Below are positions 8,320 through 18,051 of a stretch of 64,000 bases of DNA, one piece after another. The translations under genes were made by a program, and so were the position numbers. Source of the stretch: Streptomyces tropicalis. Its GTDB lineage: Bacteria > Actinomycetota > Actinomycetes > Streptomycetales > Streptomycetaceae. The DNA lies in assembly GCF_029269835.1 (NCBI RefSeq), contig NZ_JARJBB010000002.1, forward strand, positions 186,001 to 250,000, written 5' to 3'. Below the pieces are notes generated by a model. The model did no database searches, had not been told where the DNA came from, and saw only the letters and a list, made by a program, of their open reading frames with translations. The number at the start of each line of letters is the position of its first letter. The first letter of the stretch is position 1.

Positions 8320-9302
8320 TCGACCTCTCCGATCTTCAGCATCTGGCGCATGTAGACGGCGACCACGCCGAGCAGCAGCACCACGGTGACCAGGGCGATG
8401 GCGGAGCCCTGCGCGTAGTCGTCGACCACGAAGGCCCGGTCGTAGGAGTAGGTGTTGAGGACCTGGAAGTCCGCCTCGGGGTGGCCGCCGCGCATGACGA
8501 ACACCTGCGGGAAGACGCCCATGTCCCAGATGACGGACAGGGTCGTGAGCATCACGACGATCGGCTTGAGCACGGGCAGGGTGACGTAGCGGAAGACGCC
8601 CCAGGCGCCGGCGCCGTCGAGGCGTGCGGCCTCCTCCAGCTCCCGGGGCACCTGGGTCAGTCCCGCGCCGAGGGTGATGACCACGAAGGGGACGGCGCCC
8701 CACACCACCAGCAGCATGATCACGGTCAGGCCCTCGGGCCCGCTCGCGAACCAGTTGTGGCCGATCATCCCGACCCCGGGCACCTTGCTGAGCAGGGCGT
8801 TGAGGACGCCGTAGTCGGAGTCGAAGAGCCACTTGAAGACGGTGGTGGCGACGATCACCGGCATGCCCCAGCCGACCACCAGCACGATGTTGATCAGGGT
8901 CCTGAGCCAGCCGGAGACCCGCCGGAGGAGCAGGGCGACCGCCATGCCGCCCACCATGGTGGCGAGCACGCTGCCGCCCGCGAGGACGACGGTGCGCAGG
9001 ACCACGGCCCAGAACTCGCCGTCGCCCAGCACGGCGGAGAAGTTGGCGAACCCGACCCAGTCGGCGGGCTGGAAGCCCCACAGCTGCGGCTGGCCGAACT
9101 TCTGGAAGGACAGGGTGACCAGCCGGACCAGCGGATACGCCATGACCAGGGCCAGGATCAGCAGGCAGGGCGCGAGCAGCAGCCAGGGCGTGGCGCCGGC
9201 GCCCGGGGTCCGCCGTCCGCGGGGCCGGGCGGCGGCGGCCGGTGGGGGCGCCGGCCGCGGTGGGGGCGCCTTGGCGGGGGTGGTCGTGTCTGCGGCACTC
9301 AT
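8316..9302 (-). CDS. dasB: Chitobiose ABC transporter permease DasB
   Basis: This 328-residue MalF-type permease has a Pro/Ala-rich cytoplasmic N-terminus (about residues 1-38) and six transmembrane helices. The EAA loop reads ELEEAARLDGAGAWGVFRYV (about 220-239). It forms the channel with DasC and receives chitobiose from DasA. It lies 75 bp downstream of dasA and overlaps dasC by four bases. The proline-rich tail before the first helix is common in Streptomyces sugar permeases. Confidence 0.93.
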   Translation of the reverse strand: MSAADTTTPAKAPPPRPAPPPAAAARPRGRRTPGAGATPWLLLAPCLLILALVMAYPLVRLVTLSFQKFGQPQLWGFQPADWVGFANFSAVLGDGEFWAVVLRTVVLAGGSVLATMVGGMAVALLLRRVSGWLRTLINIVLVVGWGMPVIVATTVFKWLFDSDYGVLNALLSKVPGVGMIGHNWFASGPEGLTVIMLLVVWGAVPFVVITLGAGLTQVPRELEEAARLDGAGAWGVFRYVTLPVLKPIVVMLTTLSVIWDMGVFPQVFVMRGGHPEADFQVLNTYSYDRAFVVDDYAQGSAIALVTVVLLLGVVAVYMRQMLKIGEVE

Positions 9303-9377
9303 CGCGCGCTCCTCAGCGGTCCCTTGCGGTCGTGCGGGAGGCGGGGCCCGGCCGGCGGACGGGGCCCCGCACCCGGG

Positions 9378-10658
9378 TCACTTGGTGTTGACGACCTTGT
9401 CGATCGCGGCGTCCGCCTCCTTGGCGGCGTCCGCGACGGACTTCTTGCCGGTGCCGATGTCCTGCAGCATGGTCTGCAGCACCTGGGCCTTCTCGATCCG
9501 GCCCCACCCGGGGGCCATCGGGACGAACCAGTTGGACTCGGCGGCGGTGGCCGGGACGGCCGTCGCGGGGTCGTTCCTGAGGGTCGCGAGGTCGGTCTTG
9601 TTGTTGGGCAGGTTGCCCTTGGCCATCAGGCCCTTCTGGCCGGCCGGACCGGTGAAGGCGTTGATCCATTCGGCGGCGAGCGCCTGCGCCCGGGACTTCA
9701 CCGGGACCGCGAGGTCCGAGCCGCCGAGGAAGACCGGCATGTTCCTGCCGGACGGGCCGGGCATCACGAAGTTCTCGAGGTTGTCCTTCAGTTTGCCGGT
9801 CCGGTCGTTCTTCGGGTCGGCGGCGGTGGCGCCCTCCCAGGCGGCGCCGAAGATCATGCCCGACCTGCCCTGGCCGTAGACGATGTACCGGTCGGACTCG
9901 TCCTTGGTCCGGTCGCCGTGCATGTAGGTGTCGACGACGCGCTTGAACTCGGTGAGGCCCTTTTGGGACGCGGGCGAGGAGAGGTCGCCCTTCCACCGGC
10001 CGCCCTCCTGCCGGGCGATGGAGCCGCCGGCGTCGTAGACGAAGGACATGGCCGCGTACCAGTCGCGGGTGGGCTGGTACCAGGCGCTGAACGTGCCGCC
10101 CTGCTTCTTCTGCACCTTGTCCAGGTCGGCGGTGAGCTGCCGGTAGGTCTTCGGGACGGTCTTCACGCCCGCGTCCGCGAAGACGTCCTTGCGCCAGTCG
10201 GCGACGCGGCCGCCGGCGTAGTAGGGCACGCCGTACGTCTTCCCGTCGTAGGTCACCGAGGACTTGAGGCCGTCGAGCCAGGCGGCGGAGTTGGTGAACT
10301 TCGCCGGGTCGACCGGGGCGAAGGCGCCCTTCACCATGTAGCCGAGCATCTCGGTGTTGCCCATCTCGACGACGTCGGGGGCCTTGTCGGTGGCGAGGAC
10401 GGCGTCCAGCTTGGTGTTCTTGTCCGGCCAGCCGTAGTACTCGTGCTTGATCGTGAGGCCGGGGTGGTTCTTCCGCACAGCGGCGTCGGCGGCCTTCACC
10501 AGTCCCGGCCAGTTGTTCTGCGCGTCCACGGTGAGCCAGACGGTCAGTTCCTTGGCGTCCGCGCCGCCCGTCGCTCCCCCGTCCTTGCCGCTCCCGCACG
10601 CCGCGATGGAGACCACCATGCCCGCGATACCGATCGCGGCTGTCAGCTTGCGCTTCAC
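9378..10658 (-). CDS. dasA: Chitobiose-binding lipoprotein DasA
   Basis: This 426-residue extracellular solute-binding protein (SBP family 1) has a lipoprotein signal: basic VKRK, a hydrophobic core, and the lipobox SIAAC, whose cysteine becomes the lipid anchor. DasA binds N,N'-diacetylchitobiose and is one of the strongest DasR targets in S. coelicolor. I chose the GTG at 10658 because GAGGAGGG sits just upstream and the signal peptide starts there; the ATG at 10721 would add 21 unlikely residues. DasR-type sites lie about 90-130 bp upstream. It is first in the dasABC-hexosaminidase operon. Confidence 0.94.
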   Translation of the reverse strand: MKRKLTAAIGIAGMVVSIAACGSGKDGGATGGADAKELTVWLTVDAQNNWPGLVKAADAAVRKNHPGLTIKHEYYGWPDKNTKLDAVLATDKAPDVVEMGNTEMLGYMVKGAFAPVDPAKFTNSAAWLDGLKSSVTYDGKTYGVPYYAGGRVADWRKDVFADAGVKTVPKTYRQLTADLDKVQKKQGGTFSAWYQPTRDWYAAMSFVYDAGGSIARQEGGRWKGDLSSPASQKGLTEFKRVVDTYMHGDRTKDESDRYIVYGQGRSGMIFGAAWEGATAADPKNDRTGKLKDNLENFVMPGPSGRNMPVFLGGSDLAVPVKSRAQALAAEWINAFTGPAGQKGLMAKGNLPNNKTDLATLRNDPATAVPATAAESNWFVPMAPGWGRIEKAQVLQTMLQDIGTGKKSVADAAKEADAAIDKVVNTK

Positions 10659-10745
10659 GCCACCCTCCTCAGGGATCCCACAAACCCCCCTGCCTCCCCG
10701 CGGTTTGAGCTGAGCGCGCACCGCCCGTGGGGCCGGGACTGGACC

Positions 10746-10761
10746 AATGGTGTAGACCAGT
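10746..10761 (-). promoter_or_regulatory. DasR-responsive element at dasA promoter
   Basis: AATGGTGTAGACCAGT keeps TGG-T-x-TAGACCA-GT of the dre consensus with about 13-14 matches in 16. It lies about 88 bp before the dasA GTG, where DasR would block or overlap the promoter. Confidence 0.75.
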
Positions 10762-10770
10762 AGGGGGGAG

Positions 10771-10786
10771 CTTGGCCCAGACCAAT
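10771..10786 (-). promoter_or_regulatory. Second, weaker dre-like sequence at dasA
   Basis: CTTGGCCCAGACCAAT retains TGG and AGACCA of the dre consensus but deviates in the centre. It lies 25 bp (centre to centre) from the stronger site, so cooperative binding is possible. Taken alone it would be doubtful. Confidence 0.4.
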
Positions 10787-10959
10787 AGGGCTGTCAAGGG
10801 AGTTCGGACGGCCCTCCGCGGTCCGTTACGGGACCGCGATATGCAGGGACCTTTCATTGCCCGTCCGGCGAAACGGGCGGCCGGCCGGGGTGGACCACCG
10901 GCGGCCCGCGGACACATCCGGGCGGACCCGCGGGGCCGGGCCACCGCCCCGGCCGGGGG

Positions 10960-11872
<913 letters not shown>

Positions 11873-12065
11873 CCCGTCCGGGTCGGCCCCGGTTCGAACG
11901 GAAGTGGACGGATCTCTCGGGAGAGGGACCCTCAAGGGGGATTCGCCTGCCGTCCGCGGCCGTTGGCCGGACCGTTATGCGGACGAGGGGTTCCGCTGCC
12001 CAGACACCGTGACCTAGATTGCCTGCGCATTACACAGGTGATCAGCGAGGGGACGGAGTCGTCCG

Positions 12066-12335
12066 ATGTCGAATGCCCCGGATACCGGCAGAGTGGTGGT
12101 GACGCCCGTCCGGGTCGTCATCGCCCTGTGCCTCCTCGCGCCGTTCGTGGCGCTGCTGTGGGTGGGCTCCTACGCGAAGGTGGACCCGGCGCTCGCCGGC
12201 ATCCCCTTCTTCTACTGGTACCAGATGCTCTGGGTGGTCGTCTCCACGGGCCTCACGGTGCTCGCCCACCAGCTGTGGCGGCGCGACCAGCGCACCCGCA
12301 CCGCTCCGGCCGCCGAGGGGGGTGCGTCCGAATGA
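12066..12335 (+). CDS. DUF3311 small membrane protein, symporter partner
   Basis: This 89-residue protein has two transmembrane segments (about 14-34 and 46-68) and the DUF3311 hallmark GIPFFYWYQMLWV between them. Proteins of this family are nearly always encoded just before a sodium:solute symporter, as here, where the stop overlaps the start of the next gene (ATGA). It is presumably a small accessory subunit; its biochemical role is not established. GAGGGGACGG precedes the ATG. Confidence 0.9.
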   Translation: MSNAPDTGRVVVTPVRVVIALCLLAPFVALLWVGSYAKVDPALAGIPFFYWYQMLWVVVSTGLTVLAHQLWRRDQRTRTAPAAEGGASE

Positions 12336-13960
12336 AGGACGGCGTGAACGGCGTCGCGCTCGGCGTCTGCATCTTCTTCTTCCTCCTCGTCACCGTCATG
12401 GGGTTCCTCGCGGCGCGCTGGCGCCGGTCGGACAACGAGCACAGCCTCGACGAATGGGGCCTGGGCGGCCGGTCGTTCGGCACCTGGATCACGTGGTTCC
12501 TGCTGGGCGGCGACCTGTACACCGCGTACACCTTCGTGGCCGTGCCGGCGGCGATCTACGCGACGGGCGCGGCCGGCTTCTTCGCGGTGCCGTACACGAT
12601 CCTGGTCTACCCGCTCATCTTCACCTTCCTGCCCCGGCTGTGGTCGGTGTCCCACCGGCACGGGTACGTGACGACCTCGGACTTCGTGCGCGGCCGGTTC
12701 GGTTCCAAGGGGCTGTCGCTCGCGGTGGCGCTCACCGGCATCCTCGCGACGATGCCGTACATCGCGCTCCAACTGGTCGGCATCCAGGCCGTGCTGGACG
12801 TCATGGGCGTCGGCGGCGGCGACACCACCAACTGGTTCGTCAAGGACCTGCCGCTGCTGATCGCCTTCGGCGTGCTCGCGGCGTACACGTACTCCTCGGG
12901 CCTGCGGGCGCCCGCGCTGATCGCGTTCGTGAAGGACGCGCTGATCTACATCGTCATCGCGGTGGCGATCATCTACATCCCGATCAAGCTGGGCGGGTTC
13001 GACGAGATCTTCACCAAGGCCGGCCAGGCCTTCGCCCAGACCAACCCGGCCACCGGCAAGCCCCGGGGCGCGCTCGCTCCCCCCGAGGCCGGGCAGTGGA
13101 CGTACGCCACCCTGGCCCTCGGCTCGGCGCTGGCGCTCTTCATGTACCCGCACTCGATCACGGCGACCCTGTCGTCCCGCAGCCGTGAGGTCATCCGCCG
13201 CAACACCACGATCCTGCCGCTGTACTCCCTGATGCTCGGCCTGCTGGCGCTGCTGGGCTTCATGGCGATCGCGGCCGGGGTGAAGGTGCAGAACGGCCAG
13301 CTGGCCATCCCGCAGCTGTTCGAGAACATGTTCCCGTCCTGGTTCGCGGGCGTCGCGTTCGCCGCGATCGCCATCGGCGCGCTGGTGCCGGCGGCCATCA
13401 TGTCGATCGCGGCCGCGAACCTGTTCACCCGCAACATCTACAAGGACTTCATCCGGCCGGACGCCACACCGCAGGAGGAGACCCGGGTCTCCAAGATCGT
13501 GTCCCTGCTGGTGAAGGTGGGCGCCCTGGTCTTCGTCCTGACGATGGACAAGACGGTGGCCATCAACTTCCAGCTGCTCGGCGGCATCTGGATCCTGCAG
13601 ACCTTCCCGGCACTGGTCGGCGGCCTGTTCACCCGCTGGTTCCACCGCTGGGCGCTGCTCGCGGGCTGGGCGGTCGGCATGGTCTACGGCACGGCCGCGG
13701 CCTACGGCGTGGCCTCGCCGACGCAGAAGCACTTCGGCGGTTCGGCGAAGGAGATCCCGGGCATCGGCGAGATCGGCTACATCGGCCTGACGGCCTTCGT
13801 GCTCAACGTGGTGGTCTCGGTGGTCCTGACACTCGCCCTGCGGGCGCTGAAGGCCCCTGAGGGAACCGACGAGACCCGGCCCGGGGACTACACCGCGGAC
13901 GCCGGCGACGCGGGCGTGCAGACGGACCTGCCGCCGGCGACGGCGGGCGCCGCGCACTGA
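12332..13960 (+). CDS. Sodium:solute symporter (SSS family, monocarboxylate-type)
   Basis: This 542-residue membrane protein has about 13 transmembrane helices. The SSS pattern is clear from the second helix onward (WGLGGRSFGTWITWFLLGGD; GYVTTSDFVRGRFGS). Together with DUF3311 it resembles actinobacterial MctC-like carriers for acetate, pyruvate or propionate, but the substrate cannot be read from sequence. The start at 12332 overlaps the preceding stop. The polar C-terminal tail (about 505-542) is acidic. No DasR site precedes the pair, so a link to the aminosugar genes is not indicated. Confidence 0.9.
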   Translation: MKDGVNGVALGVCIFFFLLVTVMGFLAARWRRSDNEHSLDEWGLGGRSFGTWITWFLLGGDLYTAYTFVAVPAAIYATGAAGFFAVPYTILVYPLIFTFLPRLWSVSHRHGYVTTSDFVRGRFGSKGLSLAVALTGILATMPYIALQLVGIQAVLDVMGVGGGDTTNWFVKDLPLLIAFGVLAAYTYSSGLRAPALIAFVKDALIYIVIAVAIIYIPIKLGGFDEIFTKAGQAFAQTNPATGKPRGALAPPEAGQWTYATLALGSALALFMYPHSITATLSSRSREVIRRNTTILPLYSLMLGLLALLGFMAIAAGVKVQNGQLAIPQLFENMFPSWFAGVAFAAIAIGALVPAAIMSIAAANLFTRNIYKDFIRPDATPQEETRVSKIVSLLVKVGALVFVLTMDKTVAINFQLLGGIWILQTFPALVGGLFTRWFHRWALLAGWAVGMVYGTAAAYGVASPTQKHFGGSAKEIPGIGEIGYIGLTAFVLNVVVSVVLTLALRALKAPEGTDETRPGDYTADAGDAGVQTDLPPATAGAAH

Positions 13961-13982
13961 GGGACCGCGCACGGCGCACCCG

Positions 13983-14020
13983 GCCGACGGGCCGCCGGAC
14001 CCCTCCGGCGGCCCGTCGGC
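13983..14020 (+). terminator. Strong hairpin terminator after the symporter
   Basis: A perfect 17-bp inverted repeat (13983-13999 and 14004-14020) with a 4-nt loop begins 23 bases after the symporter stop codon. It would isolate the nrd operon from upstream transcription. Confidence 0.8.
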
Positions 14021-14063
14021 ATGTCCGGCGCCGTCCGGCGGCATCACTCTCCTCACCCATGAG

Positions 14064-14095
14064 TTGACGCTCCGACACGGCAACGCCACTACATC
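14064..14095 (+). promoter_or_regulatory. Candidate nrdABS promoter
   Basis: TTGACG (14064-14069) is a good -35; the -10 is less clear, with CACTAC at 17 bp or ACTACA at 18 bp spacing. The -10 side overlaps the first NrdR-like box, which would make repression straightforward. Confidence 0.5.
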
Positions 14096-14100
14096 TGGGG
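14087..14100 (+). promoter_or_regulatory. NrdR-box-like sequence 1
   Basis: CACTACATCTGGGG fits the NrdR palindrome (CAC-x-A-x-AT-x-T-x-G pattern) that controls ribonucleotide reductase genes in Streptomyces. Its centre is exactly 31 bp from that of the second box. Confidence 0.6.
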
Positions 14101-14117
14101 GTGCCACCGCAGCCCGG

Positions 14118-14131
14118 CACAAGATGTATGC
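14118..14131 (+). promoter_or_regulatory. NrdR-box-like sequence 2
   Basis: CACAAGATGTATGC is the second NrdR-like palindrome. The spacing of three helical turns from box 1 is what is expected for two NrdR complexes on the same face of the DNA. Confidence 0.6.
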
Positions 14132-14134
14132 TCA

Positions 14135-14260
14135 TGCTCGCTGTCGCCGCAGGGGAATCCGGTGCGAATCCGGAACTGTCCCGCAACGGTGTACTTGTGC
14201 GCGTCCGTCCTGGAACGGGCCCGCACTCGCGTCAGTCCGAGGACCTGCCGACAGTGCGCC
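14135..14260 (+). ncRNA. Cobalamin (adenosylcobalamin) riboswitch upstream of nrdABS
   Basis: The conserved B12-aptamer core is present: AGGGGAATCCGGTGCGAATC at 14151-14170, ACTGTCCCGCAACGGT near 14175-14190, and the B12 box AGTCCGAGGACCTGCC at 14234-14249. CTGTCG (14141-14146) can close a basal stem with CGACAG (14249-14254). In S. coelicolor this element shuts off the oxygen-dependent class Ia reductase when coenzyme B12 is available, so that the B12-dependent class II enzyme NrdJ is used. The expression platform would lie in the 130 nt before nrdA; I could not identify its fold. Ends are approximate. Confidence 0.92.
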
Positions 14261-14390
14261 CGGCCGTCCGGTCCGGGTGCCCTGACGTCCGGGCCTCGCG
14301 GAATGGGCCGGTGGACGCGACGCCCCGCGCGCTCGTGTGCCGCCCCCTGCCCTCGCCGAGGTCCCCGCGCCGAGCGAGGGAGAGCCCCAC

Positions 14391-16766
14391 GTGACCATCG
14401 CGCCAGCCGATCCGGCTTCAGCGACACCGGCCGAGACCGACGCGGACGGCCCCGGAGCCGCGCTGCTGCGGCTGCTGACCGGGCTGACCGCCGACCTCCC
14501 CGACGCCGACCCCGGCCGGGTCGCGGCCGCCGCGCTGCGCGGGCGGTCGGCCCGCGCCGACGAGGCGGAGCTGCGCGAGCTGGCCACCGAGGCGGCCGCC
14601 GGACTCATCTCCGAGGACCCCGCGTACTCGAAGCTGGCCGCCCGGCTGCTGACCGTCGGCATCCGCGCCGAGGCCGCCACGCAGGGCGTCGCCTCCTTCA
14701 CCGAGTCGGTCGCCGTCGGGCACCGGGAGGGCCTCGTCGCCGACCGGACCGCCGCGTTCGTGGAACTGCACGCCGCCCGGCTGGACGCACTGGCCGACCC
14801 GGCCGCCGACGACCGCTTCGGCTACTTCGGCCTGCGCACCCTGCACAGCCGCTACCTGCTCCGCCACCCGATCACCCGCCAGGTGATCGAGACGCCCCAG
14901 CACTTCCTGCTGCGCGTCGCCTGCGGCCTCGCCGAGGACGACACCGCGCGGTCCGTCGACGAGGTCGCGGCGCTCTACGGGCTCATGAGCCGCCTGGACT
15001 ACCTCCCGTCCTCGCCCACCCTGTTCAACTCCGGCACGCGCCACCCGCAGATGTCGTCCTGCTACCTGCTGGACTCCCCCAAGGACGAGCTGGACTCCAT
15101 CTACGAGCGCTACCTCCAGGTGGCCCGCCTGTCCAAGCACGCCGGCGGCATCGGCATCGCCTACTCCCGGATCCGCTCCCGCGGTTCCCTCATCCGCGGC
15201 ACCAACGGGCACTCCAACGGCGTCGTCCCGTTCCTGAAGACGCTGGACGCCTCGGTCGCCGCGGTGAACCAGGGCGGCCGGCGCAAGGGCGCCGCCGCGG
15301 TCTACCTGGAGACCTGGCACTCCGACATCGAGGAGTTCCTGGAGCTGCGCGACAACACCGGCGAGGACGCCCGCCGCACCCACAACCTCAACCTCGCGCA
15401 CTGGATCCCGGACGAGTTCATGCGCCGGGTCGCCGCCGACGGGCCGTGGTCGCTGTTCTCCCCGGCCGACGTGCCCGAGCTGGTCGACCTGTGGGGCGAG
15501 GAGTTCGACGCGGCCTACCGCAGGGCGGAGGCCGCGGGACTGGCCCGCCGGACGCTGCCGGCCCGGGACCTGTACGGCCGCATGATGCGCACCCTCGCGC
15601 AGACCGGCAACGGCTGGATGACCTTCAAGGACGCCGCCAACCGCACCGCGAACCAGACCGCCGATCCGGGCCACGTCGTCCACTCCTCCAACCTCTGCAC
15701 GGAGATCCTGGAGGTCACCGACGACGGCGAGACCGCGGTCTGCAACCTCGGCTCGGTCAACCTCGGCGCGTTCGTGGTGGACGGGGACGTCGACTGGGAG
15801 CGTCTGGACGAGACGGTCCGCACGGCGGTCACCTTCCTGGACCGCGTGGTGGACATCAACTTCTATCCCACCGAGCAGGCGGGCCGCTCGAACGCCCGGT
15901 GGCGTCCGGTGGGCCTCGGCGCGATGGGGCTGCAGGACGTCTTCTTCAAGCTGCGGCTGCCCTTCGACTCGCCGGAGGCCCGCGCGCTGTCCACCCGGAT
16001 CGCCGAGCGCATCATGCTCGCGGCGTACGAGGCCTCCGCGGACCTGGCCGAGCGCCACGGCCCGCTGCCCGCCTGGGAGAAGACCCGCACGGCCCGCGGT
16101 GTCCTGCACCCCGACCACTTCGACGTGGAGCGGACCTGGCCGGAGCGCTGGGCGGCCCTGCGCGAGCGCGTCGCCGCCGTCGGCATGCGCAACGCGCTGC
16201 TCCTCGCGATCGCGCCGACCGCCACCATCGCCTCGATCGCCGGCGTCTACGAGTGCATCGAGCCGCAGGTCTCGAACCTGTTCAAGCGCGAGACCCTCTC
16301 CGGGGAGTTCCTCCAGGTCAACACCTACCTGGTGAACGAGCTGAAGGAGCTGGGCGTCTGGGACGCCCGTACCCGTGAGGCGCTGCGCGACGCCAACGGA
16401 TCGGTGCAGGACTTCGCCTGGATCCCCGAGGAGGTCCGGCACCTGTACCGCACGGCGTGGGAGATCCCGCAGCGCGGCCTGATCGACATGGCGGCGGCGC
16501 GCACCCCGTACCTGGACCAGTCCCAGTCCCTGAACCTCTTCCTGGAGACGCCGACCATCGGGAAGCTCTCCTCGATGTACGCGTACGCCTGGAAGCAGGG
16601 CCTGAAGACGACGTACTACCTCCGCTCGCGCCCGGCGACCCGCATCGCCCGCGCGGCCCAGGGCCGGGCGCGGACCCAGGCCCCCATCCCCGTCCAGCAG
16701 GTGTCCGACCCCGACGCCGTCGCCTGCTCCCTTGAGAACCCCGAGTCCTGCGAGGCCTGCCAGTGA
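14391..16766 (+). CDS. nrdA: Class Ia ribonucleoside-diphosphate reductase alpha subunit NrdA
   Basis: This 791-residue large subunit reduces ribonucleoside diphosphates. Active-site features are visible: SSNLCTEILEV with the first redox cysteine, CNLGSVNLGAF about 20 residues later, the PTATIASIAGVYECIEP loop with the radical-side cysteine, and the C-terminal CEACQ pair that shuttles electrons. It lacks an obvious ATP-cone of full length at the N-terminus. GTG at 14391 is chosen because GAGGGAGAG lies upstream; the ATG at 14337 would overlap the riboswitch platform. It lies downstream of NrdR boxes and a B12 riboswitch. Confidence 0.95.
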   Translation: MTIAPADPASATPAETDADGPGAALLRLLTGLTADLPDADPGRVAAAALRGRSARADEAELRELATEAAAGLISEDPAYSKLAARLLTVGIRAEAATQGVASFTESVAVGHREGLVADRTAAFVELHAARLDALADPAADDRFGYFGLRTLHSRYLLRHPITRQVIETPQHFLLRVACGLAEDDTARSVDEVAALYGLMSRLDYLPSSPTLFNSGTRHPQMSSCYLLDSPKDELDSIYERYLQVARLSKHAGGIGIAYSRIRSRGSLIRGTNGHSNGVVPFLKTLDASVAAVNQGGRRKGAAAVYLETWHSDIEEFLELRDNTGEDARRTHNLNLAHWIPDEFMRRVAADGPWSLFSPADVPELVDLWGEEFDAAYRRAEAAGLARRTLPARDLYGRMMRTLAQTGNGWMTFKDAANRTANQTADPGHVVHSSNLCTEILEVTDDGETAVCNLGSVNLGAFVVDGDVDWERLDETVRTAVTFLDRVVDINFYPTEQAGRSNARWRPVGLGAMGLQDVFFKLRLPFDSPEARALSTRIAERIMLAAYEASADLAERHGPLPAWEKTRTARGVLHPDHFDVERTWPERWAALRERVAAVGMRNALLLAIAPTATIASIAGVYECIEPQVSNLFKRETLSGEFLQVNTYLVNELKELGVWDARTREALRDANGSVQDFAWIPEEVRHLYRTAWEIPQRGLIDMAAARTPYLDQSQSLNLFLETPTIGKLSSMYAYAWKQGLKTTYYLRSRPATRIARAAQGRARTQAPIPVQQVSDPDAVACSLENPESCEACQ

Positions 16767-17779
16767 TGACCGCCCGTACCACCAACCTCCTCGACCCGGG
16801 CTTCGAGCTGACCCTGCGCCCCATGCGCTACCCCGACTTCTACGAGCGCTACCGGGACGCCATCAAGAACACCTGGACCGTGGAGGAGGTCGACCTCCAC
16901 TCCGACGTCGCCGACCTCGCGAAACTGTCCCCGGCCGAGCAGCACCTCATCGGCCGTCTGGTGGCGTTCTTCGCGACGGGCGACTCGATCGTCGCGAACA
17001 ACCTGGTGCTGACGCTGTACAAGCACATCAACTCCCCGGAGGCGCGCCTGTACCTGTCGCGCCAGCTGTTCGAGGAGGCCGTGCACGTCCAGTTCTACCT
17101 GACCCTGCTGGACACCTACCTGCCCGACCCGGAGGACCGGTCCGCCGCCTTCGCGGCCGTGGAGAACATCCCCTCCATCCGGGAGAAGGCGGAGTTCTGC
17201 TTCCGCTGGATGGACTCGGTCGAGAAGCTGGACCGCCTGGAGACGCAGGCCGACCGCCGCCGCTTCCTGCTCAACCTGATCTGCTTCGCGGCGTGCATCG
17301 AGGGCCTGTTCTTCTACGGCGCCTTCGCCTACGTCTACTGGTTCCGCAGCCGCGGCCTGCTGCACGGACTGGCCACCGGCACCAACTGGGTGTTCCGCGA
17401 CGAGACGATGCACATGTCCTTCGCCTTCGAGGTGGTCGACACCGTCCGCAAGGAGGAGCCCGGCCTGTTCGACGACGCGCTCCGGCAGCAGGTCACCGAC
17501 ATGCTGCGGGAGGCCGTCGAGGCCGAGCTCCAGTTCGCGCGCGACCTGTGCGGCGACGGCCTCCCGGGGATGAACACCGACTCCATGCGGCAGTACCTGG
17601 AGTGCGTGGCCGACCAGCGTCTGGTGCGCCTCGGCTTCGCCCCGGTGTACGGCTCCGAGAACCCCTTCTCCTTCATGGAGCTCCAGGGGGTTCAGGAGCT
17701 GACGAACTTCTTCGAGCGGCGGCCCTCGGCGTACCAGGTGGCGGTGGAGGGCACCGTCGACCTCGACGAGGACTTCTGA
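16766..17779 (+). CDS. nrdB: Class Ia ribonucleotide reductase beta subunit NrdB
   Basis: This 337-residue radical-generating small subunit has metal-site motifs that include EEAVHVQFYL (Glu and His ligands) and DETMHMSFAFE for the second Glu/His pair, with the ferritin-like helices between. It supplies the tyrosyl radical to NrdA. The start ATG overlaps the nrdA stop (TGATG), and a GTG codon immediately before is an alternative. The C-terminus VEGTVDLDEDF is the acidic tail that docks on the large subunit. Confidence 0.95.
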   Translation: MTARTTNLLDPGFELTLRPMRYPDFYERYRDAIKNTWTVEEVDLHSDVADLAKLSPAEQHLIGRLVAFFATGDSIVANNLVLTLYKHINSPEARLYLSRQLFEEAVHVQFYLTLLDTYLPDPEDRSAAFAAVENIPSIREKAEFCFRWMDSVEKLDRLETQADRRRFLLNLICFAACIEGLFFYGAFAYVYWFRSRGLLHGLATGTNWVFRDETMHMSFAFEVVDTVRKEEPGLFDDALRQQVTDMLREAVEAELQFARDLCGDGLPGMNTDSMRQYLECVADQRLVRLGFAPVYGSENPFSFMELQGVQELTNFFERRPSAYQVAVEGTVDLDEDF

Positions 17780-17958
17780 TCCCGGCGGCGGGGTCCGGCC
17801 GCGGGCCGGGCCCCGCCCAGGGCCTCCTGGGCCTCCCTGATCCGGCGGTCGACGCGCCGGTCGTGCGCGATGCCGAGCGCGGAGGGGAGGACCAGGAGGG
17901 CAAGGATGCCGAGGACGGCGACCATTCCGATCAGGCCGTGCAGCTGTGTCGTATCCAT
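17692..17958 (-). CDS. Possible small membrane protein antisense to the nrdB 3' end
   Basis: An 88-residue frame begins MDTTQLHGLIGMVAVLG and has a single transmembrane helix (about residues 8-28), then a basic amphipathic stretch (HDRRVDRRIREAQEAL). The composition looks protein-like, unlike the usual antisense noise. Against it, there is no close Shine-Dalgarno sequence (CAGGAG is over 20 bases away) and its last 29 codons run antisense to nrdB. The true protein may be shorter if the gene is real. The function is unknown. Confidence 0.45.
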   Translation of the reverse strand: MDTTQLHGLIGMVAVLGILALLVLPSALGIAHDRRVDRRIREAQEALGGARPAAGPRRRDQKSSSRSTVPSTATWYAEGRRSKKFVSS

Positions 17959-18051
17959 GGACACCACTGTGGCGCCGGACGCTCCTGACCGTGAGTGGCA
18001 GGACTGCCGCGCACCCTCGAATTCCTGCCATTCGCGAGGCACACTGGGAGC

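Noticed and set aside
5929..8355. 808-codon plus-strand frame opposite the hexosaminidase and dasC
   Set aside because: It has the composition of a shadow frame and no ribosome site; the minus-strand genes have complete family motifs.
11963..12331. Long N-terminal extension of the symporter frame
   Set aside because: The frame is open to 11963 but overlaps the entire DUF3311 gene; the ATG at 12332 gives the standard overlap and start.
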